NCBI GenBank assembly: GCA_045660245.1
Contig: JAZRDJ010000053.1
Coordinates: forward strand, 1-10,628
From: RGIG3872 sp045660245
Lineage (GTDB): Bacteria > Bacillota > Clostridia > Christensenellales > UBA1242
Direction: 5' to 3'
Length of the DNA stretch: 10,628 bases
Both the position numbers and the translations under genes were made by a program. Each line of letters begins with the position of its first letter. Positions within the stretch are counted from its first letter, which is position 1. This document shows, piece after piece, positions 1 to 5,896 of this stretch. Below the pieces are notes generated by a model, which worked only from the letters and a program-made list of their open reading frames with translations, made no database searches and was not told where the DNA came from.

Positions 1-20
1 TTGGCGGAGGCTTAGGGATT
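1..20 (-). repeat. Partial copy of the tRNA-Ser 3' end (att-like direct repeat)
   Basis: These 20 bases (ttggcggaggcttagggatt) match 176-195 exactly. That segment is the T-loop edge, 3' acceptor strand, discriminator and CCA of the intact tRNA-Ser, plus one extra base. The identity stops inside the T loop. The copy sits at the very edge of the window, so its real left limit is unknown. A lone tRNA 3'-end copy, in the same orientation and distal to the 3' end of an intact tRNA, is the usual trace of integrase-mediated insertion into a tRNA gene. No integrase is visible, and only 155 bases separate the copies. A decayed tRNA duplicate or an assembly edge are alternatives. Confidence 0.6.
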
Positions 21-48
21 ACGCGTGTTTTACACGCTGAACCCTGAG
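11..48 (+). repeat. Long imperfect hairpin next to the tRNA-end copy
   Basis: On the plus strand cttaggg (11-17) pairs with ccctgag (42-48), with one T-G wobble. Inside it gcgtgt (23-28) pairs perfectly with acacgc (32-37) around a 3-base loop. Further partial pairing between the two stems includes a second wobble. The wobbles would be A-C mismatches on the minus strand, so a plus-strand RNA folds better. No T-run follows directly, so it does not look like a terminator. Its left arm lies inside the tRNA-end copy. Function unknown. Confidence 0.5.
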
Positions 49-94
49 TTCAACAAATATTTTTATCACTATTATTTTTTCCCCGTTTTCCCAT

Positions 95-138
95 TGCTAG
101 ACCTGTTCGCCACCGGCATGAAACTCTAGGATTTAGCA
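95..138. other. Unidentified structured non-coding segment
   Basis: This stretch is richer in G+C than its surroundings and has no open reading frame of note. CTAGA (97-101) can pair with TCTAG (125-129), or TGCTA (95-99) with TAGCA (134-138). Inside, TTCGCC (106-111) pairs with GGC-AT-GAA (115-122) across a 2-base bulge, leaving loop ACC. I compared it by eye with signal recognition particle RNA (often near tRNA-Ser in Clostridia), 6S RNA, tmRNA and common riboswitches and could not match it. It may be a small RNA, a mobile-element remnant, or nothing functional. Confidence 0.3.
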
Positions 139-139
139 C

Positions 140-170
140 AAAAAAAGAACCAGTACTTTCGTACCGGTTC
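140..170 (-). terminator. Intrinsic terminator of tRNA-Ser
   Basis: Read on the minus strand, this begins 6 bases after the tRNA CCA. It is a 10-bp stem (147-156 with 161-170), fully paired with one G-U wobble and closed by a GAAA tetraloop, followed by seven T residues. On the plus strand the wobble becomes an A-C mismatch, so the minus strand is the intended direction, although ATTTTTT on the other side could allow some bidirectional use. Confidence 0.88.
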
Positions 171-175
171 ATTTT

Positions 176-195
176 TTGGCGGAGGCTTAGGGATT
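176..195 (-). repeat. Second copy of the 20-bp direct repeat (inside tRNA-Ser)
   Basis: This is the intact-gene copy of the repeat found at 1-20. It covers the tRNA-Ser 3' acceptor strand, CCA and half of the T arm, which is the usual attB region for tRNA-targeting tyrosine recombinases. Beyond base 195 the two copies diverge. Confidence 0.6.
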
Positions 196-264
196 CGAAC
201 CCCAGGTAGCTCTCACTACGACGGTTTTCAAGACCGCTGCTTTCGACCGCTCAGCCAAACCTCC
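177..264 (-). tRNA. tRNA-Ser(UGA)
   Basis: Read on the minus strand this is a complete class II tRNA. The acceptor stem GGAGGTT pairs with AGCCTCC, the discriminator is G, and CCA is encoded. The D arm follows (TGGCTGAGCGGTCGAAAGCA), then an anticodon arm GCGGT-CTTGAAA-ACCGT with anticodon TGA. A long variable arm (GTAGTGAGAGCTAC), typical of serine tRNAs, precedes a T arm with the GTTCGAAT loop. It decodes UCN codons, mainly UCA. It has its own promoter and terminator, so it is a single-gene unit. Its 3' end is duplicated at the window edge. Confidence 0.97.
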
Positions 265-280
265 ATGTTTTATTCAATTT

Positions 281-306
281 CGTCACAACCTCTTTTGTTG
301 CGAACG
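281..306 (-). other. Hairpin in the tRNA-Ser 5' leader
   Basis: On the minus strand CGTTCGCAAC (306-297) pairs with GTTGTGACG (289-281), giving about nine pairs with one bulge around a 7-base loop. It starts at about the predicted transcription start and lies upstream of the mature tRNA 5' end at 264, so it would form the 5' end of the precursor removed by RNase P. No T-run follows. Confidence 0.4.
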
Positions 307-311
307 ATGGT

Positions 312-341
312 AGTATACCAAAGATATTTTGGGTTTGTCAA
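312..341 (-). promoter_or_regulatory. Promoter of tRNA-Ser
   Basis: On the minus strand a perfect -35 TTGACA (341-336) is followed after 18 bases by -10 TATACT (317-312). Transcription should start near 305, about 40 bases upstream of the mature tRNA. It points away from the promoter of the HD-domain gene. Confidence 0.8.
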
Positions 342-404
342 TATATTTTATGGAAAATATTATGAAATTTTACACGATTATTGCTGGTGAGAAAAATTTT
401 CATG

Positions 405-413
405 TGTTATAAT
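405..413 (+). promoter_or_regulatory. Extended -10 promoter of the HD-domain gene
   Basis: TGTTATAAT gives a consensus TATAAT (408-413) with an upstream TG at the extended -10 position (405-406). No good -35 lies at 17 bases; a TTGCTG at 381-386 is too far. Predicted initiation near 420 leaves a leader of about 22 bases before the ATG at 442, and it rules out the upstream in-frame ATG at 412, which lies inside the promoter. Confidence 0.65.
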
Positions 414-441
414 GATATATAATTTATGTTTGGAGAAAATT

Positions 442-1098
442 ATGGAACAAGAACTCAAACAATATATTTTGAAAACAATCAAGCCAACATACAGAACATT
501 TGACAAAGGACACGGCGTGAGCCACTTCAATTTCGTCACAAAAAACTGTGTCGAATATGGCAAAGAGATGATCAAAAATGGGGTTGATGTTGATCTTGAT
601 ATCGCTTACATTGTTGGGGCTTTTCACGATATTGGCATCAAAAACGGGCGTGAAGGACATGCAAAAAGTTCAGCCGAAATGGTCAAAAAAGATAAAATTC
701 TCGCTAAATATTATTCAAAAGAGACAATCAATTTGATTGCCGAAGCCGTTGAAGACCACTCTTCACACCTTGATTATGAGCCTCGCAGTATTTATGGTAA
801 AATCGTTGCAGATGCAGATCGAAACAATACATTATATTTGGTGTTTTCAAGACCAATCAAGTACGGAATCGCAAATGAGAAATACCGCACGAGAGAAGGT
901 CACATCAACAGAGTTTATGAGTTTGTTCAGGGCAAGTTCGGTAGAAATGGTTATGTGAAGTACTGGCTTGATATCCCTCAAACAACAAAAGAACAGCAGG
1001 CTGTTTGGAATTTGCTTGACAATGAAGAAAAGTGCAAAACATACATCGCTGGGCTCTTTGATGAGATCACCAAAGGAAAATACAAAAACAAACCATAA
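442..1098 (+). CDS. HD-domain metal-dependent phosphohydrolase
   Basis: This encodes a 218-residue soluble protein of the HD superfamily, whose members use paired histidine and aspartate residues to hold metal ions and usually hydrolyse phosphate esters of nucleotides. The visible metal-ligand pattern is H28 (GHGVSHF), H62-D63 (GAFHDIG), H106 (EDH) and D124 or D126 (ADADR), in the expected order. There are no membrane segments, signal peptide or extra domains. The ATG at 442 is chosen because GGAGA (432-436) lies 5 bases upstream and the earlier in-frame ATG at 412 is inside the promoter. The gene is alone, with its own promoter and terminator, so context gives no clue to substrate. It resembles small stand-alone HD hydrolases often annotated only as HD-domain proteins. 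Family assignment is firm; substrate unknown. Confidence 0.88.
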   Translation: MEQELKQYILKTIKPTYRTFDKGHGVSHFNFVTKNCVEYGKEMIKNGVDVDLDIAYIVGAFHDIGIKNGREGHAKSSAEMVKKDKILAKYYSKETINLIAEAVEDHSSHLDYEPRSIYGKIVADADRNNTLYLVFSRPIKYGIANEKYRTREGHINRVYEFVQGKFGRNGYVKYWLDIPQTTKEQQAVWNLLDNEEKCKTYIAGLFDEITKGKYKNKP

Positions 1099-1101
1099 AA
1101 G

Positions 1102-1130
1102 AAACGGAGATAACATTCTCCGTTTTTTTA
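1102..1130. terminator. Bidirectional terminator between convergent genes
   Basis: AAACGGAG (1102-1109) pairs perfectly with CTCCGTTT (1118-1125) around an 8-base loop, followed by a T-run on the plus strand. On the minus strand the stem is followed by CTTTT. It begins 4 bases after the HD-gene stop and ends 1 base before the end of the zinc-ribbon gene, so it probably serves both. Confidence 0.88.
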
Positions 1131-1131
1131 T

Positions 1132-2157
1132 TTATATGATTATCAATGCCAAAATTCCAATTGCTGCAACAATTCCTCCAACTAGTCCAAGGATCTTCCA
1201 AAATGATTTTGGTGCCTTTCCCACTGCTTTTCCAGTTTGACCATTTATATAACAGTGATATTGCTTTTTGTTGTACGAATAGTGATTTGCCCAAATTGGA
1301 ATATAAGTGTATGAAAAACTACAATTTTTCATATGATGATTGAAATTGATACTTTCAATCATCTCATACTTTGATTTGAGTTTTCTTCTGATTGTTGACT
1401 CAATCAAGTCCTCTTTCTGACTTTTGATTTGCGCAAACTTTTCATGAATATCAGTATTTGTATCAACACCAGAAAATCCACAAACATATTCACTTGAATA
1501 TGGTACCATTTTTTGCACATCAAAAGGCTCGAGTTCGTCAATCATGCCATCGTCAACACAGTTGTTTGCTGAAACCAAAACATTAGCAAAAGTTTTTTCT
1601 TCCACTCCATTCGGATAATGATGACGAGTGAAAAACTTTTCACCATGTTCCTCTGTTGTTGTTACGTCAGCATCAAAGTATGTTTGCAATCTACAATTGA
1701 AATTCCATGCCGGCACGTATAGTCCAGAAATCTTTCCGTTTTTTGCCATTTGTTTCAAATCTCTTGGCGCAAATTTTCTGTTCGCAATCCACTGCCTAAA
1801 AATCTCAACAGCACTTTCACGATTTACGCCAAAAGGAACAATCCCATCAGGAACAAATACAGATCGCTCTTGATGGTTGAGCCCAATTGATCCACATGAT
1901 GGACATCTCCTCTTGACATCGTCCTCCTCAAAGGACACAACTGTGCCACAAGCCGAACAAAGATATGTCTTGTTGTCAACCACTTGTGGTTCCAAAACAT
2001 ACAATTCCGAATAATTTCGAACGAGTGAACCGCGTCTTGTTGCTGGTGTTCGCTTGATAGGTTTCACATTCCCACAATGTTCACATTCCATATATGCTTC
2101 ATTCGGATTGAATTGCAGATTCCCGCCACAAGTATCACATTTGTTATATTTTGCCAT
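1132..2157 (-). CDS. Double zinc-ribbon protein with C-terminal membrane anchor
   Basis: This encodes a 341-residue protein. Two N-terminal treble-clef/TFIIB-like zinc ribbons are visible: C7-X2-C10 with C25-X2-C28, and C67-X2-C70 with C85-X2-C88. A soluble middle region of about 210 residues contains GLYVPAWNF and YTYIPIWANHYSY, then INGQTGKAVGKAP. Residues about 319-341 form one hydrophobic span that ends the protein, suggesting a tail-anchored protein with the ribbons in the cytoplasm. This architecture recurs in Firmicutes proteins annotated as TFIIB-type zinc-ribbon proteins; no function is established that I know of. The ATG at 2157 is preferred to the GTG at 2163, because AAAGGGG (2169-2163) lies 5 bases upstream of that ATG and overlaps the GTG. 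It is a single gene, divergent from the radC-like gene and convergent with the HD gene. Architecture is clear; role unknown. Confidence 0.85.
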   Translation of the reverse strand: MAKYNKCDTCGGNLQFNPNEAYMECEHCGNVKPIKRTPATRRGSLVRNYSELYVLEPQVVDNKTYLCSACGTVVSFEEDDVKRRCPSCGSIGLNHQERSVFVPDGIVPFGVNRESAVEIFRQWIANRKFAPRDLKQMAKNGKISGLYVPAWNFNCRLQTYFDADVTTTEEHGEKFFTRHHYPNGVEEKTFANVLVSANNCVDDGMIDELEPFDVQKMVPYSSEYVCGFSGVDTNTDIHEKFAQIKSQKEDLIESTIRRKLKSKYEMIESINFNHHMKNCSFSYTYIPIWANHYSYNKKQYHCYINGQTGKAVGKAPKSFWKILGLVGGIVAAIGILALIII

Positions 2158-2184
2158 ATGCACCCCTTTCTCTTTTCATATAAT

Positions 2185-2213
2185 ATAATACATTTTTATT
2201 TTTAATTTAGCAA
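2185..2213 (-). promoter_or_regulatory. Promoter of the zinc-ribbon gene
   Basis: On the minus strand TTGCTA (2213-2208) is followed after 17 bases by TATTAT (2190-2185). The predicted start near 2178 gives a leader of about 20 bases with the ribosome binding site AAAGGGG. Confidence 0.65.
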
Positions 2214-2231
2214 ATGAAAAAAAGGCCGTTA

Positions 2232-2296
2232 GCAAAATTTGCCATCAAAACAAATTTCGACAAATTTGGATATTTCAAGAAAACAATTGCAAATTT
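2232..2296. promoter_or_regulatory. Cluster of AAATTT tracts between divergent promoters
   Basis: AAATTT occurs at 2235-2240, 2252-2257, 2262-2267 and 2291-2296. Two copies sit in palindromes, GCAAAATTTGC (2232-2242) and CAAATTTG (2261-2268), and two are exactly 10 bases apart. They lie just upstream of both divergent promoters, the last touching the radC -35. Phased tracts of this kind can bend DNA, act as an UP element or form an operator. AT-rich composition alone could also produce them. Confidence 0.3.
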
Positions 2297-2315
2297 ATCA
2301 AATGTCCTTTACAAT
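2287..2315 (+). promoter_or_regulatory. Promoter of the radC-like gene
   Basis: TTGCAA (2287-2292) is followed after 17 bases by TACAAT (2310-2315). Initiation near 2322 would leave a short leader starting almost at the AAGGAG ribosome binding site (2323-2328). Confidence 0.6.
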
Positions 2316-2334
2316 ATAAGTCAAGGAGAAAATT

Positions 2335-3111
2335 ATGGCAAACAAAAAATTTGGTGATATTCACGCCGATCACAGATCAAGAATGAGAGAAGCATTCAAG
2401 AAGAATGGTCTTGATGGTTTCAGTGATATTGAAAAAATTGAGTTTTTGCTGTTCAATGCGATACCTTTCAAAGACACAAATCCAATTGCACACGCGCTTA
2501 TTGACGAATTCAAAACTTTTGACGGCGTGATCAATGCCAGTTTTGATGCACTAATCAGAGTCAAGGGTGTTGGTGAAAACACTGCTCTCTTTTTCAATCT
2601 TCTGAACCAAACAATCGGAGAATATCACAAGTGTTCAAACAGTGAAAAAGTTGCCATGACACCATCAACAGCACAAGAGTTCTGCAAAAATCTTTTTGTT
2701 GGCAAACAAAAAGAAGAAATTTGGGCGATCTGTTTGAATTCAGCAAGTGAAATCATCAACTACAAAAAACTTTCAATCGGCTCAATCAGCGGTGCTGTTC
2801 TCGAAATCAAGGATCTCACACGATTCATTTTGAACGCTGGTTCAGAACGTGTGATCATCACTCACAATCACCCAAGTGGTCTCCCATACCCAAGCAAAGA
2901 AGATTTGTCTTGGACACAAAACGCAATGAAGGCTTTGATCGCAAATGATATTGAAATTATTGATCACATCATTGTTTCTCCACGCGGAACATACTCAATG
3001 GCAGTAACAAAAACTCTCGACACCTTCAAACAAACATTGCCATCAGCAAAGATCTCAAGCCTTGCCACAAAACACAGCAAAATGAAACCTTACTTTTCTG
3101 ATCAACAATAA
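2335..3111 (+). CDS. radC: RadC-family JAB/MPN (JAMM) domain protein
   Basis: This encodes a 258-residue cytoplasmic protein. Residues about 10-95 form the RadC N-terminal helical region, with DTNPIAHALI and a helix-hairpin-helix-like IRVKGVGENTA (74-84), a DNA-contact motif type. Residues about 107-225 are the JAB/MPN metalloprotease-like domain, with the zinc-site pattern E128, H177-N-H179-PSG, S187 and D190 complete. Despite the name, a DNA-repair role for RadC is not established, and its enzymatic substrate is unknown. About 30 polar C-terminal residues extend past the usual end near 225. The start is fixed by AAGGAG 6 bases upstream. It does not sit beside mreB as in many Firmicutes; it has its own promoter and is followed after 28 bases by a hairpin-T-run. 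Confidence 0.9.
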   Translation: MANKKFGDIHADHRSRMREAFKKNGLDGFSDIEKIEFLLFNAIPFKDTNPIAHALIDEFKTFDGVINASFDALIRVKGVGENTALFFNLLNQTIGEYHKCSNSEKVAMTPSTAQEFCKNLFVGKQKEEIWAICLNSASEIINYKKLSIGSISGAVLEIKDLTRFILNAGSERVIITHNHPSGLPYPSKEDLSWTQNAMKALIANDIEIIDHIIVSPRGTYSMAVTKTLDTFKQTLPSAKISSLATKHSKMKPYFSDQQ

Positions 3112-3126
3112 CAAATAATCTCAAAT

Positions 3127-3156
3127 TTGGAATTTATATCCCCCGCACTTTAATAA
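3127..3156 (+). promoter_or_regulatory. Possible ATPase promoter overlapping the terminator
   Basis: TTGGAA (3127-3132) is followed after 18 bases by TAATAA (3151-3156), which lies in the loop of the hairpin. Transcripts from here would lack the left arm, so the hairpin could not form and GTGGGG would be free for ribosomes. Neither element is a strong match; another candidate -10 is TTATAT (3134-3139). Confidence 0.25.
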
Positions 3157-3175
3157 TTATTAGTGTGGGGTTTTT
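3140..3175 (+). terminator. Intrinsic terminator of the radC-like gene, abutting the ATPase start
   Basis: CCCCGCACT (3141-3149) pairs with AGTGTGGGG (3162-3170), nine pairs with one G-U wobble on the plus strand, around a 12-base AT-rich loop and followed by TTTTT (3171-3175). By form this is a strong terminator. The GTG start of the ATPase gene is only 3 bases past the T-run, and the only purine-rich sequence available as a ribosome binding site (GTGGGG) is in the right arm. It may therefore also regulate the ATPase gene. Confidence 0.75.
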
Positions 3176-3178
3176 ATT

Positions 3179-5821
3179 GTGTCAAAAATAAGTAATAATC
3201 AATTAAAACAATTATATAAAGATTTTGGTTCTTCACAAAATGGACTATCTTCAACTCAAGTGAGCGAAAACAAAATCAAGTATGGATCAAATGAACTTGA
3301 AAAATCAAAAAAAGAAAGTTTCTTTCACAAGTTTCTCATGCAGTTCAAAAACGTGATGATTATCATGCTCTTGGCGTCAGCGTTTATTTCCCTTGTTGTG
3401 TCCATCTCAAACGGAAATTATTCCGATTTGTTTGAGAGTTTTTTGATTTTGGGAATCGTTGTCATCAATGCTCTTGTTGGTGCTCTTCAAGAACGCAAAG
3501 CAGAAAACACACTTGCGCTTCTCGAAAAACAAACCATCACTTCATCAAAAGTGATCAGAGATGGCAATCAATGTTTTGTTCCAATCACGGACATTGTTGT
3601 TGGTGATTTGATTGAACTCAAAAATGGAGATATTGTTCCAGCGGATATCATACTGATAGAAACCAATAACTTTTCTTGCAATGAAAGTTCACTCACAGGC
3701 GAAAGTGCGAAAAGCAAAAAAGACGCTTCTCATAAAAGTGCAAAATCATCACTACTCTCCGACAGAAAAGACATGTGCTTCAAGGGCACTGTTGTCACGT
3801 CCGGAAACGCTCAAGGAATTGTTGTCGCCACTGGAAAATTGACTGAACTTGGCAAAATTGCCGGACTCATTTCCACAAAGTCAAAACAAAAAACGCCACT
3901 TGAACAAAATATTGACAAAATCGGAAAAGTTATCAGCCTTGCCGTTTTGACAATTGTAGTTGTGGTGTTTCTTGTCCAACTCATATTCTCAAAATCAATT
4001 TCCATCGGTGATGCATTCATGACAGCAATCGCACTTGCTGTTGCTGCCATTCCAGAAAGTTTACCGGCTGTCATCACCATAATTATGGCACTGGGTGTAC
4101 AAAAACTTGCAAAACGCGGAGCCATTGTCAAAACACTGAGCAGTGTTGAAACGCTCGGTTGTTGCGACTGCATTTGCACCGACAAAACAGGTACTCTCAC
4201 TCAAAACCAAATGTCTGTTGTGAACATTTTTTCACAAAACAAAGTTCTCACCACCTCGGAGTTTGAGAAAAACAAACAGTTGCTTGAACCAACGTTGATG
4301 ATTTCCACACTGTGTTCAAATGCAAAATTCGGATCAAACGGCAACATTGTTGGCGATGCGACAGAAAAAGCACTCCTTTCTCTCTGCAAGAGTATGAATT
4401 TTGATATTGATCAAACACGAAACAAATACAAAAGAACAAGCGAAATTCCATTTGACTCAATCACAAAAAAAATGATCACTGTACATCAATATGAAAATTT
4501 ACAGGTTGCACTCTTGAAAGGCGCCCCGGATATTTTGATCAGCAAATGCACTCAAATAATCCTTGATGGAAAAATCGTACCATTATCGCAAAAGTCAAAA
4601 GACAAAATACAAAAAGTCAACGAATTGTTCACAAGCGAAGCAAAACGTGTTCTCTTGCTTGCAGCAAAACCACAAGACAACCAAAATCAAAACATTGAAA
4701 ATGGTTTTATTTTTGTTTCATTAATTGCCCTTGTTGATCCACCAAGGCCAGAAGCAAAAACAGCAATCGAAAAATGTCACAAAGCCGGCATGAAGCCCGT
4801 CATGATCACAGGAGACCACAAAACCACAGCATTTGCAATTGCAAAAGAACTCGGGATTGCAAAAAAGCAAACCGAGGTAATCAGTGGTTTTGAACTTGAC
4901 AACATTGATGACAAAATGCTTCAAAAAGTCATCAACAACTATTCAGTTTTTGCAAGAGTTACTCCTGAGCACAAATCACGCATTGTGGAATGCTTGAAAA
5001 AGAACGGAAGAGTTGTAGCAATGACTGGAGATGGCGTCAATGATGCCCCATCCATAAAAAAGGCAAACATCGGCGTTTGCATGGGAGATGGCACAGATGT
5101 AACAAAAAGCGTTTCAGACCTGATTGTGACAGACAACAATTTTTCAACAATTGTTGTTGCAGTTGAAGAAGGTCGAACAATCTACAACAACATTCAAAAA
5201 ACCATACAATTCTTGATCAGTACAAATGCTGTTGAGGTTTTGGGTTTGTTCGTTACTTCAATAATCATGCAAAATAGTGTATTTCTGACCGCATCACAAA
5301 TTCTTTTCATCAATCTGATCACTGACAGCCTGCCAGCGTTCGCACTCGGCATTGAACCCACCGAAAAAAACATTTTGGACAATGCACCAAGAAACACAAA
5401 AGATCCCCTATTTTCTGGAGAAATTGGTACTGCCATAATCTATCAAGCATTTGTCCAAACTTTTGTTGTTTTGATTTTGTTTGTCTTCACATACCATATT
5501 TATGGCAACGACACTGCAAACACAATGACGTTCCTGACCATTTGTTTGATGCAAATTCTGCACGCAATCAACTGCAAAACCAATCGTAGCATTTTTTCAA
5601 TCAATATTTTCTCAAACAAAGTTTTTAACTTGAGTTTTGTTGCATTGTTTGCACTCATCATGATTGTTGGTCTTGTCCCAAGCATCGGCGTCATGTTTGG
5701 ACTTGTTCCACTATCTGCATACCAGTGGCTCATTGTCTCTCTTTGCAGCATTTCAATCATTCCACTCGTGGAACTCTGCAAATTCTTTTTGAACACAAAA
5801 AAACACAAAAAATTTATCTAA
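3179..5821 (+). CDS. P-type Ca2+-transporting ATPase (P2A family)
   Basis: This encodes an 880-residue membrane pump that couples ATP hydrolysis to cation export, most likely Ca2+. In order: N-terminal cation-ATPase region (1-60), M1-M2 (about 55-105), actuator domain with LTGES (172-176), M3-M4 with PESLP (292-296), phosphorylation motif DKTGT with D335, nucleotide-binding KGAP (447-450), TGD (544-546), GDGVNDAP (617-624), and M5-M10 (about 675-870). Residues matching SERCA calcium ligands are present: E293 in M4, N683 and E686 in M5, N712, T715 and D716 in M6. The M4 motif is PESLP rather than the common PEGLP. GTG at 3179 is the only reasonable start: an in-frame TAG lies at 3161, and the next Met (54) would remove the N-terminal region. 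Length is normal. It is a single gene ending in a strong terminator; its promoter is unclear. Ca2+ is inferred from ligands and could include Mn2+. Confidence 0.93.
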   Translation: MSKISNNQLKQLYKDFGSSQNGLSSTQVSENKIKYGSNELEKSKKESFFHKFLMQFKNVMIIMLLASAFISLVVSISNGNYSDLFESFLILGIVVINALVGALQERKAENTLALLEKQTITSSKVIRDGNQCFVPITDIVVGDLIELKNGDIVPADIILIETNNFSCNESSLTGESAKSKKDASHKSAKSSLLSDRKDMCFKGTVVTSGNAQGIVVATGKLTELGKIAGLISTKSKQKTPLEQNIDKIGKVISLAVLTIVVVVFLVQLIFSKSISIGDAFMTAIALAVAAIPESLPAVITIIMALGVQKLAKRGAIVKTLSSVETLGCCDCICTDKTGTLTQNQMSVVNIFSQNKVLTTSEFEKNKQLLEPTLMISTLCSNAKFGSNGNIVGDATEKALLSLCKSMNFDIDQTRNKYKRTSEIPFDSITKKMITVHQYENLQVALLKGAPDILISKCTQIILDGKIVPLSQKSKDKIQKVNELFTSEAKRVLLLAAKPQDNQNQNIENGFIFVSLIALVDPPRPEAKTAIEKCHKAGMKPVMITGDHKTTAFAIAKELGIAKKQTEVISGFELDNIDDKMLQKVINNYSVFARVTPEHKSRIVECLKKNGRVVAMTGDGVNDAPSIKKANIGVCMGDGTDVTKSVSDLIVTDNNFSTIVVAVEEGRTIYNNIQKTIQFLISTNAVEVLGLFVTSIIMQNSVFLTASQILFINLITDSLPAFALGIEPTEKNILDNAPRNTKDPLFSGEIGTAIIYQAFVQTFVVLILFVFTYHIYGNDTANTMTFLTICLMQILHAINCKTNRSIFSINIFSNKVFNLSFVALFALIMIVGLVPSIGVMFGLVPLSAYQWLIVSLCSISIIPLVELCKFFLNTKKHKKFI

Positions 5822-5844
5822 TAATTTTGAAACTTCTGAAAAAT

Positions 5845-5880
5845 AAAAGAGTTGAGATTGTATCTCAACTCTTTTTCTTT
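5845..5880 (+). terminator. Intrinsic terminator of the ATPase gene
   Basis: A perfect 14-bp stem (AAAAGAGTTGAGAT, 5845-5858, with 5862-5875) has a 3-base loop and ends in a T-rich tail. It starts 23 bases after the stop codon. The A-rich left flank means it could also work on the minus strand. Confidence 0.92.
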
Positions 5881-5896
5881 TGGCTATTCATTCAAT

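Noticed and set aside
85..130. Minus-strand sequence GTGGCGAACAGGT...GGGAAAAC resembles a stretch near the 5' end of 16S rRNA.
   Set aside because: The likeness covers only about 30 bases with several mismatches, and the flanks do not continue into rRNA. Too short to call a fragment.
57..145. Signal recognition particle RNA next to tRNA-Ser.
   Set aside because: The conserved CAGGTCCGGAAGG/AGCAGC apical hairpin is absent on both strands; only GTGCTA and CAGGTC-like pieces occur.
412..441. HD-domain protein starting at the upstream ATG (412).
   Set aside because: This ATG overlaps the TATAAT promoter element and has no ribosome binding site; the ATG at 442 has GGAGA at good spacing.
2335..3111. 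Reading the RadC protein as an anti-restriction or mobile-element gene, as some JAB proteins are.
   Set aside because: It has the full N-terminal RadC region and no phage, plasmid or integrase genes nearby, so the chromosomal type fits better.
5500..5808. Open frames opposite the ATPase and other large genes on the complementary strand.
   Set aside because: They are shadows of real genes: no ribosome binding sites, no promoters, no recognisable domains, and they overlap strongly supported coding regions.
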